Shown: positions 34,725 to 44,307 of the stretch, in pieces
Layout of the letters: the number at the start of each line of letters is the position of its first letter
How positions within the stretch are numbered: position 1 is the stretch's first letter
NCBI RefSeq assembly: GCF_014643375.1
Contig: NZ_BMJJ01000001.1
Coordinates: 515,782 to 579,781 of the forward strand
DNA length: 64,000 nucleotides
Origin: Aureimonas glaciei
Lineage (GTDB): Bacteria > Pseudomonadota > Alphaproteobacteria > Rhizobiales > Rhizobiaceae
Direction of reading: 5' to 3'
The notes under the pieces: model-generated
Databases searched by the model: none
What the model was told of the DNA's origin: nothing
What the model saw: only the letters and a program-made list of their open reading frames with translations
Program-made: the position numbers and the translations under genes

Positions 34725-35492
34725 ATGAGCCTGAAACTCTTCGATCTCGGCGGCAGGACCGCCCTCGTCACCGGCTCCGGCCAGGGCATCGGCTTCTCGC
34801 TCGCCGAAGGTCTCGCCCGCGCCGGCGCCCACGTCGTCCTCAACGGCCGCGACGAGGACAAGCTGGAGCGCGCCGCCGCGACCCTGTCGGACCGCGGGCT
34901 GGGGGTCTCGACCGCGGTCTTCGACGTCACCGACCCCGACGCGGTCTCCGCCGCCGTCGCGGGCATCGAGGCCGGCGTCGGGCCGATCGACATCCTCGTC
35001 AACAATGCCGGCATCCAGCGCCGCGCGCCGCTCGAGGATTTCGCCGTCGAGACCTGGCGCGAGGTGATGCGCACGAATGTCGATTCGGTGTTCTTCGTCG
35101 GCCAGGCCGTCGCCCGCCACATGATCGGGCGCCGCCGCGGCAAGATCATCAACATCGCCAGCCTCCAGAGCGAGGCGGCGCGCTATTCGATCGCGCCCTA
35201 CACGGCGAGCAAGGGAGCGGTGAAGAACCTCACCAAGGGCATGTGCACCGACTGGGCCCGCCACGGCCTGCAGATCAACGCCATCGCCCCCGGCTATTTC
35301 GAGACGCCGCTGAACCAGGCGCTGATCGACGACCCCGTCTTCGACAGCTGGCTGAAGACGCGCACGCCCGCCGGGCGCTGGGGCAAGGTCGAGGAACTGC
35401 AGGGCGCTGCGATCTTTCTCGCCTCGGATGCGGCGAGCTTCGTCAACGGGCAGATCCTCTATGTCGACGGCGGCGTCCTTGCCACGCTCTGA
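34725..35492 (+). CDS. idnO: gluconate 5-dehydrogenase (SDR family)
   Basis: A 255-residue short-chain dehydrogenase that should reduce 5-keto-D-gluconate to D-gluconate. It begins MSLKLFDLGGRTALVTGSGQ, carries the TGSGQGIG cofactor loop, NNAGIQRR, the catalytic Ser (IASLQSEAARYS), and YTASKGAV. FDLGGRTALVTGSGQGIG and NNAGIQRRAPLEDF are characteristic of the IdnO/Ga5DH branch. It lies between the divergent idnD and the overlapping gluconokinase gene, giving L-idonate to 5-ketogluconate to gluconate to 6-phosphogluconate, which enters the Entner-Doudoroff or pentose phosphate routes. The Shine-Dalgarno is weak (GGGGGGAAA). Confidence 0.87.
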   Translation: MSLKLFDLGGRTALVTGSGQGIGFSLAEGLARAGAHVVLNGRDEDKLERAAATLSDRGLGVSTAVFDVTDPDAVSAAVAGIEAGVGPIDILVNNAGIQRRAPLEDFAVETWREVMRTNVDSVFFVGQAVARHMIGRRRGKIINIASLQSEAARYSIAPYTASKGAVKNLTKGMCTDWARHGLQINAIAPGYFETPLNQALIDDPVFDSWLKTRTPAGRWGKVEELQGAAIFLASDAASFVNGQILYVDGGVLATL

Positions 35493-36057
35493 GGGGGGCG
35501 CGGGCTCTGCCGCGTCGACCGGCGACTCCGGCAAGGCCGGCGAACGCACGCCGCCGCTGGTGCTGATGGGCGTCTCCGGCAGCGGCAAGACGACGCTCGG
35601 CGAGGCGCTGCGCGACCGTCTCGGCTTTCGCTTCTTCGATGCCGACAGTTTTCACCCGGATGAGAACGTCGCCAAGATGGCGGCCGGCATTCCGCTCGAC
35701 GATGCCGACCGCGCGCCCTGGCTGGCGCGCCTCGCCGACCTCCTCGCCAACGAGACGGCAAAAGGCGAGCCGGTGGCGCTCGCCTGCTCGGCGCTGCGCC
35801 GGCGCTACCGCGACCGTCTGCGCCTGGGCGCGCCGGACCTCGTCACCGTGCTGCTCGAGATCGACCGCGCGACCATCGAAGGCCGGCTCGCCGGCCGCAA
35901 GGGCCACTACATGCCGCCGAGCCTTCTCGACAGCCAGCTGGCGACACTGGAACAGCCGGATGCCGACGAGCGGGTCATCCGAGTGGATGCACGCCTGCCG
36001 GTAGCGGAGATGGTGGAGAGGATCGCCGGGGCGCTGGGGCTCGGGGTGCGGGGCTGA
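35461..36057 (+). CDS. gluconokinase
   Basis: A 198-residue P-loop kinase of the GntK/IdnK family that makes 6-phosphogluconate. The Walker A LMGVSGSGKTTLGEALRDRL, FDADSFHPDENVAKMAAGIPL and the lid ALRRRYRDRLRLG are diagnostic. The first 30 residues before the P-loop (rich in Gly, Ser and Glu) are not conserved, so the true start could be downstream of ATG 35461; that ATG overlaps the last 32 bp of idnO, which implies translational coupling. There is no separate gluconate or idonate transporter in the window. Confidence 0.85.
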   Translation: MSTAASLPRSEGGAGSAASTGDSGKAGERTPPLVLMGVSGSGKTTLGEALRDRLGFRFFDADSFHPDENVAKMAAGIPLDDADRAPWLARLADLLANETAKGEPVALACSALRRRYRDRLRLGAPDLVTVLLEIDRATIEGRLAGRKGHYMPPSLLDSQLATLEQPDADERVIRVDARLPVAEMVERIAGALGLGVRG

Positions 36058-36103
36058 AGCGGGGGCGATTCGAGCAGTTTGTTTGACCCTGGCGGTCTGC
36101 GTT

Positions 36104-36260
36104 CACCCCCCTCTGCCCTGCCGGGCATCTCCCCCTCAAGGGGGGAGATCGGCTCGATGGAGACGGCCGCGGACTAAGAATGTTTCAGAACAAGCGGGAA
36201 TCTCAAGGCGCCCGATCTCCCCCCTTGAGGGGGAGATGGCCGGCAGGCCAGAGGGGGGTG
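36104..36260. repeat. RIME-like inverted repeat pair
   Basis: Arms 36104-36152 and 36212-36260 are inverted copies of the same 49-bp unit with two mismatches. Each arm is itself palindromic, containing ATCTCCCCCTCAAGGGGGGAGAT. The composition and the GCCGGC-rich flank match Rhizobium intergenic mosaic elements, known from rhizobial genomes. It separates gluconokinase from the convergent MarR gene and could form a large cruciform or act as a bidirectional terminator. Confidence 0.8.
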
Positions 36261-36289
36261 CTTTGCGCGGCCCCAGACCGTCGCCCCGC

Positions 36290-36823
36290 CTACAGACTCG
36301 CCGCCGTCCGCGCCGCTTGATCGTAGTGCCCCGACAGAACCCGCAGCAGATGCGCGACGTTCGACATCGCCTCCGGCGACACACCGAGTTCGCGCGTGCC
36401 GGCGACCAGGATGGCTTCGCGCAGGTCCCGGTAGCGCTTGCACACCGCCTCGCCTTCCGCCGTCACCTGGACCAGTCGCTCCTTGCCGGATTTCTCGCGC
36501 TCGACGAGGCCCTTCGCCTCCAGCTTCTTTATCGCATAGGTCGCCAGATGCGTGTCCTCGATGCCGAGGACGAGGCAGATGTCGGCGAGGCGCTTGGGCT
36601 TGCCGCGGTGGGTGACGGTGTGGAGCACCATGATCTCCGTCGCGGTCAGGCCGGGCTGGCCGGCGGCGGTCATGCAGCGCACCATCCAGCGCTCGAAGGC
36701 GTGGCTGGCGAGGATCATGCCGAATTCGACCTCCGACAGCGCGGGCACCGCCCCGTCGGCCAGATGCGCCGACGAGACGATCGGCCCGAGGGGAGTCGGC
36801 ATCGGGCTCTCGTCTTTCGCCAT
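36290..36823 (-). CDS. MarR-family winged-helix regulator
   Basis: A 177-residue DNA-binding protein. The helical dimerisation start, then LTATEIMVLHTVTHRGKPKR, the recognition region LADICLVLGIEDTHLATYAIKKLE and the wing LVEREKSGKERLVQVTAEGE show a MarR fold. GGGAGGA precedes ATG 36823; upstream in-frame ATG at 36964 would add 47 residues that look like untranslated leader. It is divergent from the hydantoinase/oxoprolinase gene with a 207-bp gap and may control it. The pattern fits the MarR-like regulators often found beside hydantoinase genes, but the ligand is unknown. Confidence 0.85.
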   Translation of the reverse strand: MAKDESPMPTPLGPIVSSAHLADGAVPALSEVEFGMILASHAFERWMVRCMTAAGQPGLTATEIMVLHTVTHRGKPKRLADICLVLGIEDTHLATYAIKKLEAKGLVEREKSGKERLVQVTAEGEAVCKRYRDLREAILVAGTRELGVSPEAMSNVAHLLRVLSGHYDQAARTAASL

Positions 36824-36956
36824 CCTGTCCTCCCAAAATATGGCTGCCAGCGCGATCGGCGCGGGTCGCGCTCGGCGAGCGCTCCCCCAGCTTGCGGAAA
36901 CCACCGGGGGATCGCGCGACAGGCTCGTTCGCAGCACCGGTAAAGACTCCCATGGA

Positions 36957-36974
36957 ATTTGCACTGGGTCAAAT
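36957..36974. promoter_or_regulatory. candidate MarR operator and promoter
   Basis: ATTTG and CAAAT form an inverted repeat with an 8-nt spacer in the gap between the MarR gene and the hydantoinase gene. TTGCAC (36959-36964) and TAATCT (36982-36987), 17 nt apart, could form the hydantoinase promoter, which the dyad would cover. Both are short matches, so this is only a candidate. Confidence 0.3.
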
Positions 36975-37030
36975 ACGCTGATAATCTGCCGGTAAATTAT
37001 AGACGAAAACCGAAGCGCGGAGTTCCGACC

Positions 37031-40000
37031 ATGCAGCCAGCAGCGACAGGCGAGACATCCGGTGACATCGACCGGACGGCAGGGGCGATGCCCGGCAAGT
37101 GGGATTTTTGGATCGACCGCGGCGGCACCTTCACCGACATCATCGGCCGCTCGCCCGACGGCGCGCTGACGCCGATGAAGCTCCTGTCGGAAAATCCCGG
37201 CGTCTACGACGACGCGGCGCTGCAGGGCATAAGGGAACTCCTCGGCCTGAGCGTCGGCGAGCCTTTTCCGCCCGGCCGCATCGGCACGGTACGCATGGGC
37301 ACGACGGTCGCGACCAATGCCCTGCTCGAGCGCAAGGGCGACCGGACGCTGCTCCTGATCACATCAGGCTTCCGCGATGCGCTGAAGATCGCCTACCAGG
37401 CGCGGCCGGACATTTTTGCCAAGGAAATCCTGCTGCCCGAGCAGCTCTACGAGCGGGTAGCCGAAGCCGAGGAGCGGGTGCTGGCGGACGGCACCGTCGA
37501 AAAGGCCCTCGACGACGACGGCGTGCGAAAGGCCCTGGCGGCGGCGCGGGCCGACGGCATCGATTCCATCGCCATCGTCTTCATGCATGCCTGGCGCTAT
37601 CCCGCCCACGAAGAGCGCGCCCGGCATCTCGCCGAGATCGCCGGCTTCACCCAGATCTCGGTCAGCCACGCGGTCTCGCCCCTGGTGAAGATCGTCGGCC
37701 GCGGCGATACCACGGTGGTCGACGCCTATCTGACGCCGATCCTGTCGCGCTACGTCTCGCGCGTCGCCAAGGCGCTCGGCGCCGATGCCGGCGACACGGA
37801 CGCGCCCTCGCTGCAGTTCATGATGTCCTCGGGCGGCCTCACCGCCGCCGAGCTCTTCCAGGGCAAGGACGCGATCCTGTCCGGCCCGGCCGGCGGCGTC
37901 GTCGGCATGGCCGAGACAGCCAAGCTCGCCGGCCATGCCAAGGTCATCGGCTTCGACATGGGCGGCACCTCGACCGACGTCACCCATTATGCCGGCGCCT
38001 ACGAGCGGGTGCTGGATTCCGAGGTCGCGGGCGTGCGCATTCGCGCGCCGATGATGCGCATCCACACGGTCGCCGCCGGCGGCGGCTCGATCCTGCATCT
38101 CGACCAGGGCCGCTTCCAGGTCGGTCCGGATTCGGCCGGCGCCCATCCCGGTCCCGCCGCCTACGGCAAGGGCGGGCCGCTGACCGTCACCGACGCCAAT
38201 GTCATGGTCGGCAAGCTGAAGCCCGAGCTCTTCCCCGCCGTCTTCGGCCCCGGCCGCGACCAGCGGCTCGACGCCGCGGTGGTCGCTGAAAAGTTTGCCG
38301 CGCTCGCCGCCGAGATCGGCGACGGCCGCGATGGCCGGCAGGTCGCCGAGGGTTTTCTCACCATCGCCGTCGAGAACATGGCCAACGCCATCAAGAAGAT
38401 CTCGGTGCAGCGCGGTTACGACGTCTCGCGCTATCTGCTGAACTCCTTCGGAGGCGCCGGCGGCCAGCATGCCTGCATGGTCGCCGACGCCCTGGCGATG
38501 GAGAGCGTCCTCATCCATCCGATGTCGGGCCTCCTGTCGGCCTATGGCATCGGCCTGTCCTCGCTGTTCTCGACCCGCAGCCAGGCGCTCGTCGCCCCGC
38601 TCGAGGAGGCGTCGCGCGAAGCGATCGAAGGGCTTGCGGCGGAACTGTCGGCCAGCGTCTCGGCGGAGCTGGCCTCCCAAGGCGTCGCGGCGGAAAATCT
38701 CGACTGCGACGTCATCCTGCAACTGCGCTATGACGGCACCGACACGACGCTGCCCGTGCCCTTCGCCGGCGATCTCGCCGCGGCGCGCACGTCGTTCGAG
38801 GCCGGCCACAAGGCGCAGTTCGGCTTCGTCTACGACAACAGGCCGATCGTCGTCGAGAACGTCTCGGTCGAGGCGGCCGAACGCCGCGCCGCGCCGTCGC
38901 CCGTCGCGGTGAGCCGCTTCGACGCCCATGACGCCGTGAGCGAGGAGAGCGTCTCGATCTTCACCGGCGGAAAGGCGCGCGACGCCGCCGTCTTCCGCCG
39001 CGAGAATCTCGGCCTCGGCGCCCGCATCGCCGGGCCGGCGCTGATCGTCGAGCCGAACCAGACCATCGTCGTCGAACCCGGCTGGTCCGCGTCGATTACC
39101 GGCCTCGACGACGTCCTCCTCGTCCGGACCGAAAAGAAGCTGCGTCATTCGGCGCTCGGCACCGGCAAGGCGGGGACGGGCGAGGGCGGCGCCGATCCGG
39201 TGCTGCTCGAGGTCTTCAACAACCTGTTCATGTCGATCGCCGAGCAGATGGGCGTGACGCTGCAGAACACCGCCTCCTCGGTGAACATCAAGGAGCGGCT
39301 CGACTTCTCCTGCGCCGTCTTCGATGCCACCGGCGCGCTCGTCGCCAATGCGCCGCATATGCCGGTGCATCTCGGCTCCATGGACCGCTCGGTCGAGACC
39401 ATCATCGCGCAGAACGAAGGAAAGATCCGCCCCGGCGACGTCTATGCCCTCAACGCGCCCTACAACGGCGGCACGCATCTGCCGGACATCACCGTCGTCA
39501 CTCCCGTCTTCGATGCGGCGGCGGAAAATCTTCTCTTCTACGTCGCCTCGCGCGGCCACCACGCCGATGTCGGCGGCATCGCGCCGGGTTCGATGACCCC
39601 CCGGGCGACGACCGTCGACGAGGAGGGCGTGCTCATCGACAATCTGAAGCTCGTCGACGACGGCGTCTTCCAGGAGGACGAGCTGCGCCGCGTCCTCACC
39701 GAGCATCAATACCCCGCCCGCAATCCCGAGCAGAACATCGCCGACCTCAAGGCGCAGATCGCCGCCAACGAAAAGGGCGTGGCGGAACTCGCCGCCATGG
39801 TCGAGGCTTTCGGGCTCGACACGGCGCAGGCCTATATGGGCTTCGTCCAGGACAATGCCGCCGAGGCCGTGCGCCAGCTGATCGACGGGCTGGAGGATTG
39901 TTCCTACGAATACCCGACCGATACCGGCCAGGTGATCAAGGTGGCGATCACCGTCGACCGCGAAAAGCGCGAGGCGACCGTCGACTTCACCGGCACGTCG

Positions 40001-40747
40001 GCGATGATGGGAAACAATTTCAACGCGCCCGAGCCGGTGACGCGGGCGGCCGTGCTCTACGTCTTCCGCGTCATGGTGGAAAAGCCGATACCGATGAATG
40101 CCGGGTGCCTCCGGCCGATCAACATCGTCGTGCCCGAGGGCTCGATGCTGAAGCCGCGCTATCCCGCCGCCGTCGTCGCCGGCAATGTCGAGACCTCGCA
40201 GCACGTCACCAACGCCCTGTTCGGCGCCTTCGGTGCGCTGGCGAACGCGCAGGGGACGATGAACAACCTCACCTTCGGCGACAGTCGCTACCAGTATTAC
40301 GAGACCATCTGCTCGGGCTCGCCGGCCGGCCGGATGAACGGCGGCCGAAGCTTTGCCGGCACCTCCGGCGTGCATGTGCACATGACCAATTCGCGCCTGA
40401 CCGACCCCGAAATCCTCGAAATGCGCTACCCCGTCGTGCTCGAGGACTTTCACATCCGCAAGGATTCGGGCGGCGCGGGCGACAGGCGCGCCGGCGACGG
40501 CACCAGCCGCACCATCCGCTTCCTCCAGGAAATGGACTGCGCCATCCTCTCCTCCCACCGCACCTTGCCGCCGCGCGGCATCCATGGCGGCGGCGACGGC
40601 GCGATGGGCCGCACCGAGGTGCGCCGCGGCGACGGCACGGTGGAGACGCTGGCGGCCTGCGACCAGACCGTTCTAAAGGCCGGCGAGGCGGTGATCGTCA
40701 CGACGCCGACATCGGGCGGTTTCGGCAGAGCGGGCGGCGGCGACTGA
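37031..40747 (+). CDS. 5-oxoprolinase / hydantoinase, fused A and B domains
   Basis: A 1238-residue cytoplasmic enzyme. The N-terminal half is hydantoinase A-like: [18 protein letters not shown] at about residue 25, [36 protein letters not shown] as actin-like ATPase loops. The second half is hydantoinase B-like: [37 protein letters not shown] and [17 protein letters not shown] near the end. Single-chain proteins of this length are 5-oxoprolinases (ATP-dependent opening of 5-oxoproline to glutamate); split HyuA/HyuB proteins act on N-methylhydantoin. ATG 37031 is chosen; the codons from 36959 belong to the promoter region. The MarR gene next door is a likely regulator. Confidence 0.87.
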   Translation: MQPAATGETSGDIDRTAGAMPGKWDFWIDRGGTFTDIIGRSPDGALTPMKLLSENPGVYDDAALQGIRELLGLSVGEPFPPGRIGTVRMGTTVATNALLERKGDRTLLLITSGFRDALKIAYQARPDIFAKEILLPEQLYERVAEAEERVLADGTVEKALDDDGVRKALAAARADGIDSIAIVFMHAWRYPAHEERARHLAEIAGFTQISVSHAVSPLVKIVGRGDTTVVDAYLTPILSRYVSRVAKALGADAGDTDAPSLQFMMSSGGLTAAELFQGKDAILSGPAGGVVGMAETAKLAGHAKVIGFDMGGTSTDVTHYAGAYERVLDSEVAGVRIRAPMMRIHTVAAGGGSILHLDQGRFQVGPDSAGAHPGPAAYGKGGPLTVTDANVMVGKLKPELFPAVFGPGRDQRLDAAVVAEKFAALAAEIGDGRDGRQVAEGFLTIAVENMANAIKKISVQRGYDVSRYLLNSFGGAGGQHACMVADALAMESVLIHPMSGLLSAYGIGLSSLFSTRSQALVAPLEEASREAIEGLAAELSASVSAELASQGVAAENLDCDVILQLRYDGTDTTLPVPFAGDLAAARTSFEAGHKAQFGFVYDNRPIVVENVSVEAAERRAAPSPVAVSRFDAHDAVSEESVSIFTGGKARDAAVFRRENLGLGARIAGPALIVEPNQTIVVEPGWSASITGLDDVLLVRTEKKLRHSALGTGKAGTGEGGADPVLLEVFNNLFMSIAEQMGVTLQNTASSVNIKERLDFSCAVFDATGALVANAPHMPVHLGSMDRSVETIIAQNEGKIRPGDVYALNAPYNGGTHLPDITVVTPVFDAAAENLLFYVASRGHHADVGGIAPGSMTPRATTVDEEGVLIDNLKLVDDGVFQEDELRRVLTEHQYPARNPEQNIADLKAQIAANEKGVAELAAMVEAFGLDTAQAYMGFVQDNAAEAVRQLIDGLEDCSYEYPTDTGQVIKVAITVDREKREATVDFTGTSAMMGNNFNAPEPVTRAAVLYVFRVMVEKPIPMNAGCLRPINIVVPEGSMLKPRYPAAVVAGNVETSQHVTNALFGAFGALANAQGTMNNLTFGDSRYQYYETICSGSPAGRMNGGRSFAGTSGVHVHMTNSRLTDPEILEMRYPVVLEDFHIRKDSGGAGDRRAGDGTSRTIRFLQEMDCAILSSHRTLPPRGIHGGGDGAMGRTEVRRGDGTVETLAACDQTVLKAGEAVIVTTPTSGGFGRAGGGD

Positions 40748-40760
40748 GAGCCGTCGGCCG

Positions 40761-43073
40761 TCAGGCGACGCGGCGCGCCTCCCGGGACCTGCCGGCGGAC
40801 GCCCCGTCCGCCCTCGACCCTGTCCGACGGGCGGGGGCGGACTCGGTCTGGAAGCGGCCGATCAGCCGCGCCAGCTCCTTCGCCTGCTTGGTGAGGTCCT
40901 GGCCGGCTGCGGCCGACTGCTCCACCATGGCAGCGTTCTGCTGGGTGAGCTGATCCATCTGGTTGACGGCGATGTTGACCTCGCCGAGCCCCGTCGCCTG
41001 CTCGTTCGTCGCCGCGGCGATGCTGCCAATGATGGTGCTGATCTCGGCGACGCGCCCAGAAATCTGCTGCAGCACATCGCCGGTCTCGCCGACGAGCCGG
41101 ACGCCCTCGTTGACGTGCTGGCCGGAGGCGGCGATCAGCGTCTTGATCTCCTTGGCCGCCTCGGCCGAGCGCTGAGCCAAGCCCCGCACCTCCTGCGCGA
41201 CGACCGCAAAGCCGCGGCCTGCCTCTCCCGCCCGCGCCGCCTCGACGCCGGCATTGAGCGCCAGGAGATTGGTCTGGAAGGCGATCTCGTCGATGACGCC
41301 GATGATGCTGCCGATCCTCTGCGAAGAGTCCAGGATGCCGGTCATGGCCTCCACCGCGTTCCGGGCGACCTCGCCCGAGCGCTCGGCATCCCTCCGCGTC
41401 ACCGCGACGATCTCGCTCGCCCGGTTGGCACCGTTGGCGGTGCGCTTTACATTCGCGGTGATTTCATCCAGCGCGGCGGCCGTCTCTTCGAGGCTTGCCG
41501 CCTGCTGCTCGGTGCGGCGCGACAGGTCGTCGGTCGCCTCGGCGATCTCGCCGGTGACCGTGACGATCGTCGCGGCCTGGTCGCCGATGATTCGCATGGT
41601 GTCGCGCAGGATCGCCGCGGCCTCGCTAAAATTGCGCTTGAGATCCTCGTAGTCGGCGGGGAAATCGGATTCGATCCGGTGGGTGAGGTCGGTCCGGGCC
41701 AGGCTTTCCAGCGCGTCCGACAGAGCCAGCACCACGCGCTTCTGGTCGGAGGCCTGCGACTGGGTGGCGGCGGTGGCCCGCCGGGCGCGGTCGGTGGCGC
41801 GGTGGCGTTCGGCCATCGCCGCCTGTTCGGCCGCGTCCTTGGCCGTCATCGCGGCCTCCAGAACGCCCAGCATGGCCTGCATCTGCGCGACCTCGTTGCG
41901 CATAGTCGAGGCTGTCACAGCGCTGGGTGAGCCGGCCTGGGTCTCCTTGGCAATGCCGACATAGAGAATGCCGATGACGGCGCTGCCGTCGACGATCGGC
42001 TCGTAGAGTGAGACATAGGTTCTGTCAAAGATCTCGGCCTCGCCGCGATACATCTGGCCCTCTTGCAGGACGGCCGTGAAAGCGGGGCCGACAGCCAAAG
42101 CGGAGCCGACGGCGCGGGCGCCGTCCGGCCCCAGCACGTTCGTGGCCACGCGCGTCTGGCGCAGGAAGACCGTCGCCGTGCCGCCATGCAGCCGCTGCAC
42201 CTCGTCGACGATGTCGTTCGCGCCGTTGACGAGGTAGTCGCCGAAATACAGCCGGTCGCCGACGCAATACGGCTTGCCGTGGGCGTAGAGCTTTTCGCGC
42301 AGGCTGGTGAGATTGGCTTCCAGGCTGGTTTCCGTCCGCGTCGCCGCCTCGCTTTGCAGGGAGGATACCGCCCGAACCGACAGCAAGGCCGCGACGTCGG
42401 TCACCGGTCGCACGATACCGGCGCGAATGAGCTGGAGGGCGACGGCCACGATCACCAGCAGCAGGGCGGCCACGGCGGCGATCACCCATGTCAAAACGAG
42501 CGTTTCGGCCTTGGAGCCGGCCTCGACGTCCCCGGCCCAGGCATTCGCCTTCGTGACAATGCCGTCGATGACGGCGCGGTGCTGGCCATAGATCTCTCCG
42601 AGCCTCCGGAACGATGCCATGGACGCGAAGCGGTCGCCGCGGGCGAGCGCCGGGAGGAAGACGGTCTCGGTTTCGGGCCAGAAGCGGTCGGCCTCGCCGC
42701 TGGACACCTCGGTCAGCGCGGTCCTCAGCTCGGCCGGAATGTCGGAAGCCTGCCAGTAGGCCCGGCGCAGGTCGAAATCCTGGCGTAGTTGGGCCAGGCG
42801 GGCGATGTGCGTGGCGCGGTCGCCGGCGCCATTCTGCAGCAGATTGACCTCGAGATAGGCCTCGATGATGTATTCCGGCGGCGGCAGGATGTCGGCCACC
42901 AGATCCTTACCGGCGATCACCCTCTGGTAGTTCTCGCCGCCGATGCCGACCGCCGTGATGCCGTAGAGGGCGACCGCGACGACCAGGCACAGGCCGAGGA
43001 TCATCGTTCCCCCGAAGGCGCGCATGGCCGTTGCGATCGCGGTTTGCCGCATAAGGGAAGTAAACATCTTCAA
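40761..43073 (-). CDS. methyl-accepting chemotaxis protein with Cache domain after TM2
   Basis: A 770-residue chemoreceptor. TM1 is about 20-42, TM2 about 191-214, enclosing a roughly 150-residue helical periplasmic domain. Unusually, a Cache-like domain follows TM2 (about 245-376: [60 protein letters not shown]), with no further membrane segment, placing it in the cytoplasm. A HAMP-like stretch (about 445-500) and a complete signalling domain follow, with hairpin tip [40 protein letters not shown]. The C-terminus has no CheB/CheR pentapeptide (ends REARRVA). TTAGGAGTG precedes the start. Ligand unknown. Confidence 0.9.
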   Translation of the reverse strand: MKMFTSLMRQTAIATAMRAFGGTMILGLCLVVAVALYGITAVGIGGENYQRVIAGKDLVADILPPPEYIIEAYLEVNLLQNGAGDRATHIARLAQLRQDFDLRRAYWQASDIPAELRTALTEVSSGEADRFWPETETVFLPALARGDRFASMASFRRLGEIYGQHRAVIDGIVTKANAWAGDVEAGSKAETLVLTWVIAAVAALLLVIVAVALQLIRAGIVRPVTDVAALLSVRAVSSLQSEAATRTETSLEANLTSLREKLYAHGKPYCVGDRLYFGDYLVNGANDIVDEVQRLHGGTATVFLRQTRVATNVLGPDGARAVGSALAVGPAFTAVLQEGQMYRGEAEIFDRTYVSLYEPIVDGSAVIGILYVGIAKETQAGSPSAVTASTMRNEVAQMQAMLGVLEAAMTAKDAAEQAAMAERHRATDRARRATAATQSQASDQKRVVLALSDALESLARTDLTHRIESDFPADYEDLKRNFSEAAAILRDTMRIIGDQAATIVTVTGEIAEATDDLSRRTEQQAASLEETAAALDEITANVKRTANGANRASEIVAVTRRDAERSGEVARNAVEAMTGILDSSQRIGSIIGVIDEIAFQTNLLALNAGVEAARAGEAGRGFAVVAQEVRGLAQRSAEAAKEIKTLIAASGQHVNEGVRLVGETGDVLQQISGRVAEISTIIGSIAAATNEQATGLGEVNIAVNQMDQLTQQNAAMVEQSAAAGQDLTKQAKELARLIGRFQTESAPARRTGSRADGASAGRSREARRVA

Positions 43074-43416
43074 ATTTCACTCCTAAGGCGAGCAGAAGGT
43101 CCGCCATCAGTCGGAATTGTTTAATTTCGACTGTCGTTATTGAGTAAAATAAAGATGTTGTATCGAGGTTAAAGAAAGTGACGCAGTGTAATGCGGGGAT
43201 GCCGGGCGGCATGCCCGCAGGCCCCGGGGCGGAGCCGGGCAAAGCCCTGCTGGCTCCTGGAGGGTGCGCGACGGTCGGCCTTCTGCGATCCGCGGGGCCA
43301 AGTCACCTCGGCTCCCCCTGCCATTCCTGGCGTCAGGCTCGCGCGGGCTATGGCACACCCGTGGGCGACCGGGCAGCGATCATCAGGGGAGGCGAATTCC
43401 GGATTGGTCTGGTGAA
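43074..43416. other. intergenic region between MCP and tRNA-Ser
   Basis: About 340 bp. The part next to the MCP start (43074-43175) is AT-rich and should hold the MCP promoter, but I see no consensus elements. The rest is GC-rich with no credible open frame, repeat or terminator that I can support. Confidence 0.6.
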
Positions 43417-43506
43417 TGGCGGAGAGAGCGGGATTCGAACCCGCGTTACGCTTTCACGTAAACACACTTTCCAGGCGTGCGCCTTCAACCACTCGGCCAC
43501 CTCTCC
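43417..43506 (-). tRNA. tRNA-Ser (anticodon GGA)
   Basis: Read on the minus strand, the 90-nt sequence folds as a class II tRNA. Acceptor GGAGAGG pairs with TCTCTCC (one G-T pair); the D arm holds GCCGAGTGGTTGAAGGC; the anticodon loop is CTGGAAA (GGA, reads UCC and UCU); a long variable arm follows (about 17 nt, TGTTTACGTGAAAGCGTAA region), and the T arm is GCGGGTTCGAATCCCGC. The discriminator is G73 and the CCA tail is encoded (43417-43419). The long variable arm and G73 identify serine. tRNA genes are common integration targets, but no integrase or direct repeat is seen here. Confidence 0.95.
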
Positions 43507-43903
43507 ATCCGGCGTCTCGACGGGACTAAGGTCCCATGAGGCGTCACGGCCCCGCCCGGGCTATGGAAGCCAGGCGAGTCGGTCGGCGCGGACCATAGTC
43601 AGAACGCCGTCGCGGTACAAGCGTCAAACTGGCGCGAGGCTTGCCCTTCTGAGCGGTGCGGCGCCAGCAGGGCCGGCAGGGCGTTCTCAGGCGCCGGGAA
43701 AGCCGCTATCAGGGGCGGTGCGGTCCGGGCCGCGGCGTCGGAAGCGCCGGTGACGGCTCGCCCGTCGCTGCGGGGCACGGGATTGGGCTGCACCGCAGGA
43801 CGGGCCGACCGGGAGCGTGACGGCGGCCTTCTTGCCGGTGCCGCGGCGGCTCTGTTGTGACGGGATGCGGCAGAAGGCCTGCCGGAAAAACGACGGGAGA
43901 TCT
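43507..43903. other. intergenic region after tRNA-Ser
   Basis: About 400 bp between the tRNA (whose promoter should be at its left end, on the minus strand) and a small membrane-protein gene. No supported gene, terminator or repeat found. Short open frames on both strands lack ribosome sites and family resemblance. Confidence 0.55.
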
Positions 43904-44200
43904 ATGATCCGCTTTCTCATGCGCAGCCTCGGGGCCGTTCTCCTGGCCGTCGCCCTCGTCTACGGCGTCGCCGACATCGCCCGCTCGCTGGCCGACGATG
44001 CGGTGATGCTGACGCCCCTGTCGGAGGCGCTGGCCGGGCTCGGCCTGCCGTCGACCGTGCCGGACGGGACGTCGCCGGCCACTGCCGGCCTTTTGGCGCG
44101 GGTGCTCGCCTGGCCGATGTCGGTGCTGGCAGGCGTCCTGGCGCTACTGCTCCTGGCGGCAGGGCGTCCGGGCCGCCGCGGCCGCCGCCTGACGCCTTGA
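43904..44200 (+). CDS. small two-helix membrane protein
   Basis: A 98-residue protein with two transmembrane segments: one at the N-terminus (MIRFLMRSLGAVLLAVALVYGVADIARS) and one near the end (LAWPMSVLAGVLALLLLAA), followed by a basic tail (GRPGRRGRRL). The linker of about 45 residues, rich in Leu, Pro and Thr, would face the periplasm. Similar small proteins are common in Rhizobiales but carry no named function that I can give. GGGAGA precedes ATG 43904. It lies about 108 bp upstream of the msrA-like gene on the same strand. Confidence 0.65.
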   Translation: MIRFLMRSLGAVLLAVALVYGVADIARSLADDAVMLTPLSEALAGLGLPSTVPDGTSPATAGLLARVLAWPMSVLAGVLALLLLAAGRPGRRGRRLTP

Positions 44201-44307
44201 GGGAGTCGTGCCCCGCCCGCCCGGGGCGGGCGCCTTCGGGAAACTCTGTGCATGCGGCGGGATGGCGATAGGGTCCGGTCGCCGTGCCGGTTCGACAGGA
44301 GACGCCG

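Noticed and set aside
37364-40585. A minus-strand open frame of over 1070 codons antisense to the 5-oxoprolinase gene.
   Set aside because: Same cause: codon bias of the plus-strand gene keeps the opposite frame open. Composition is not protein-like.
43417-43506. The tRNA-Ser gene as an attachment site for an integrated island.
   Set aside because: No integrase gene nearby and no repeat of its 3' end was seen elsewhere in the window.
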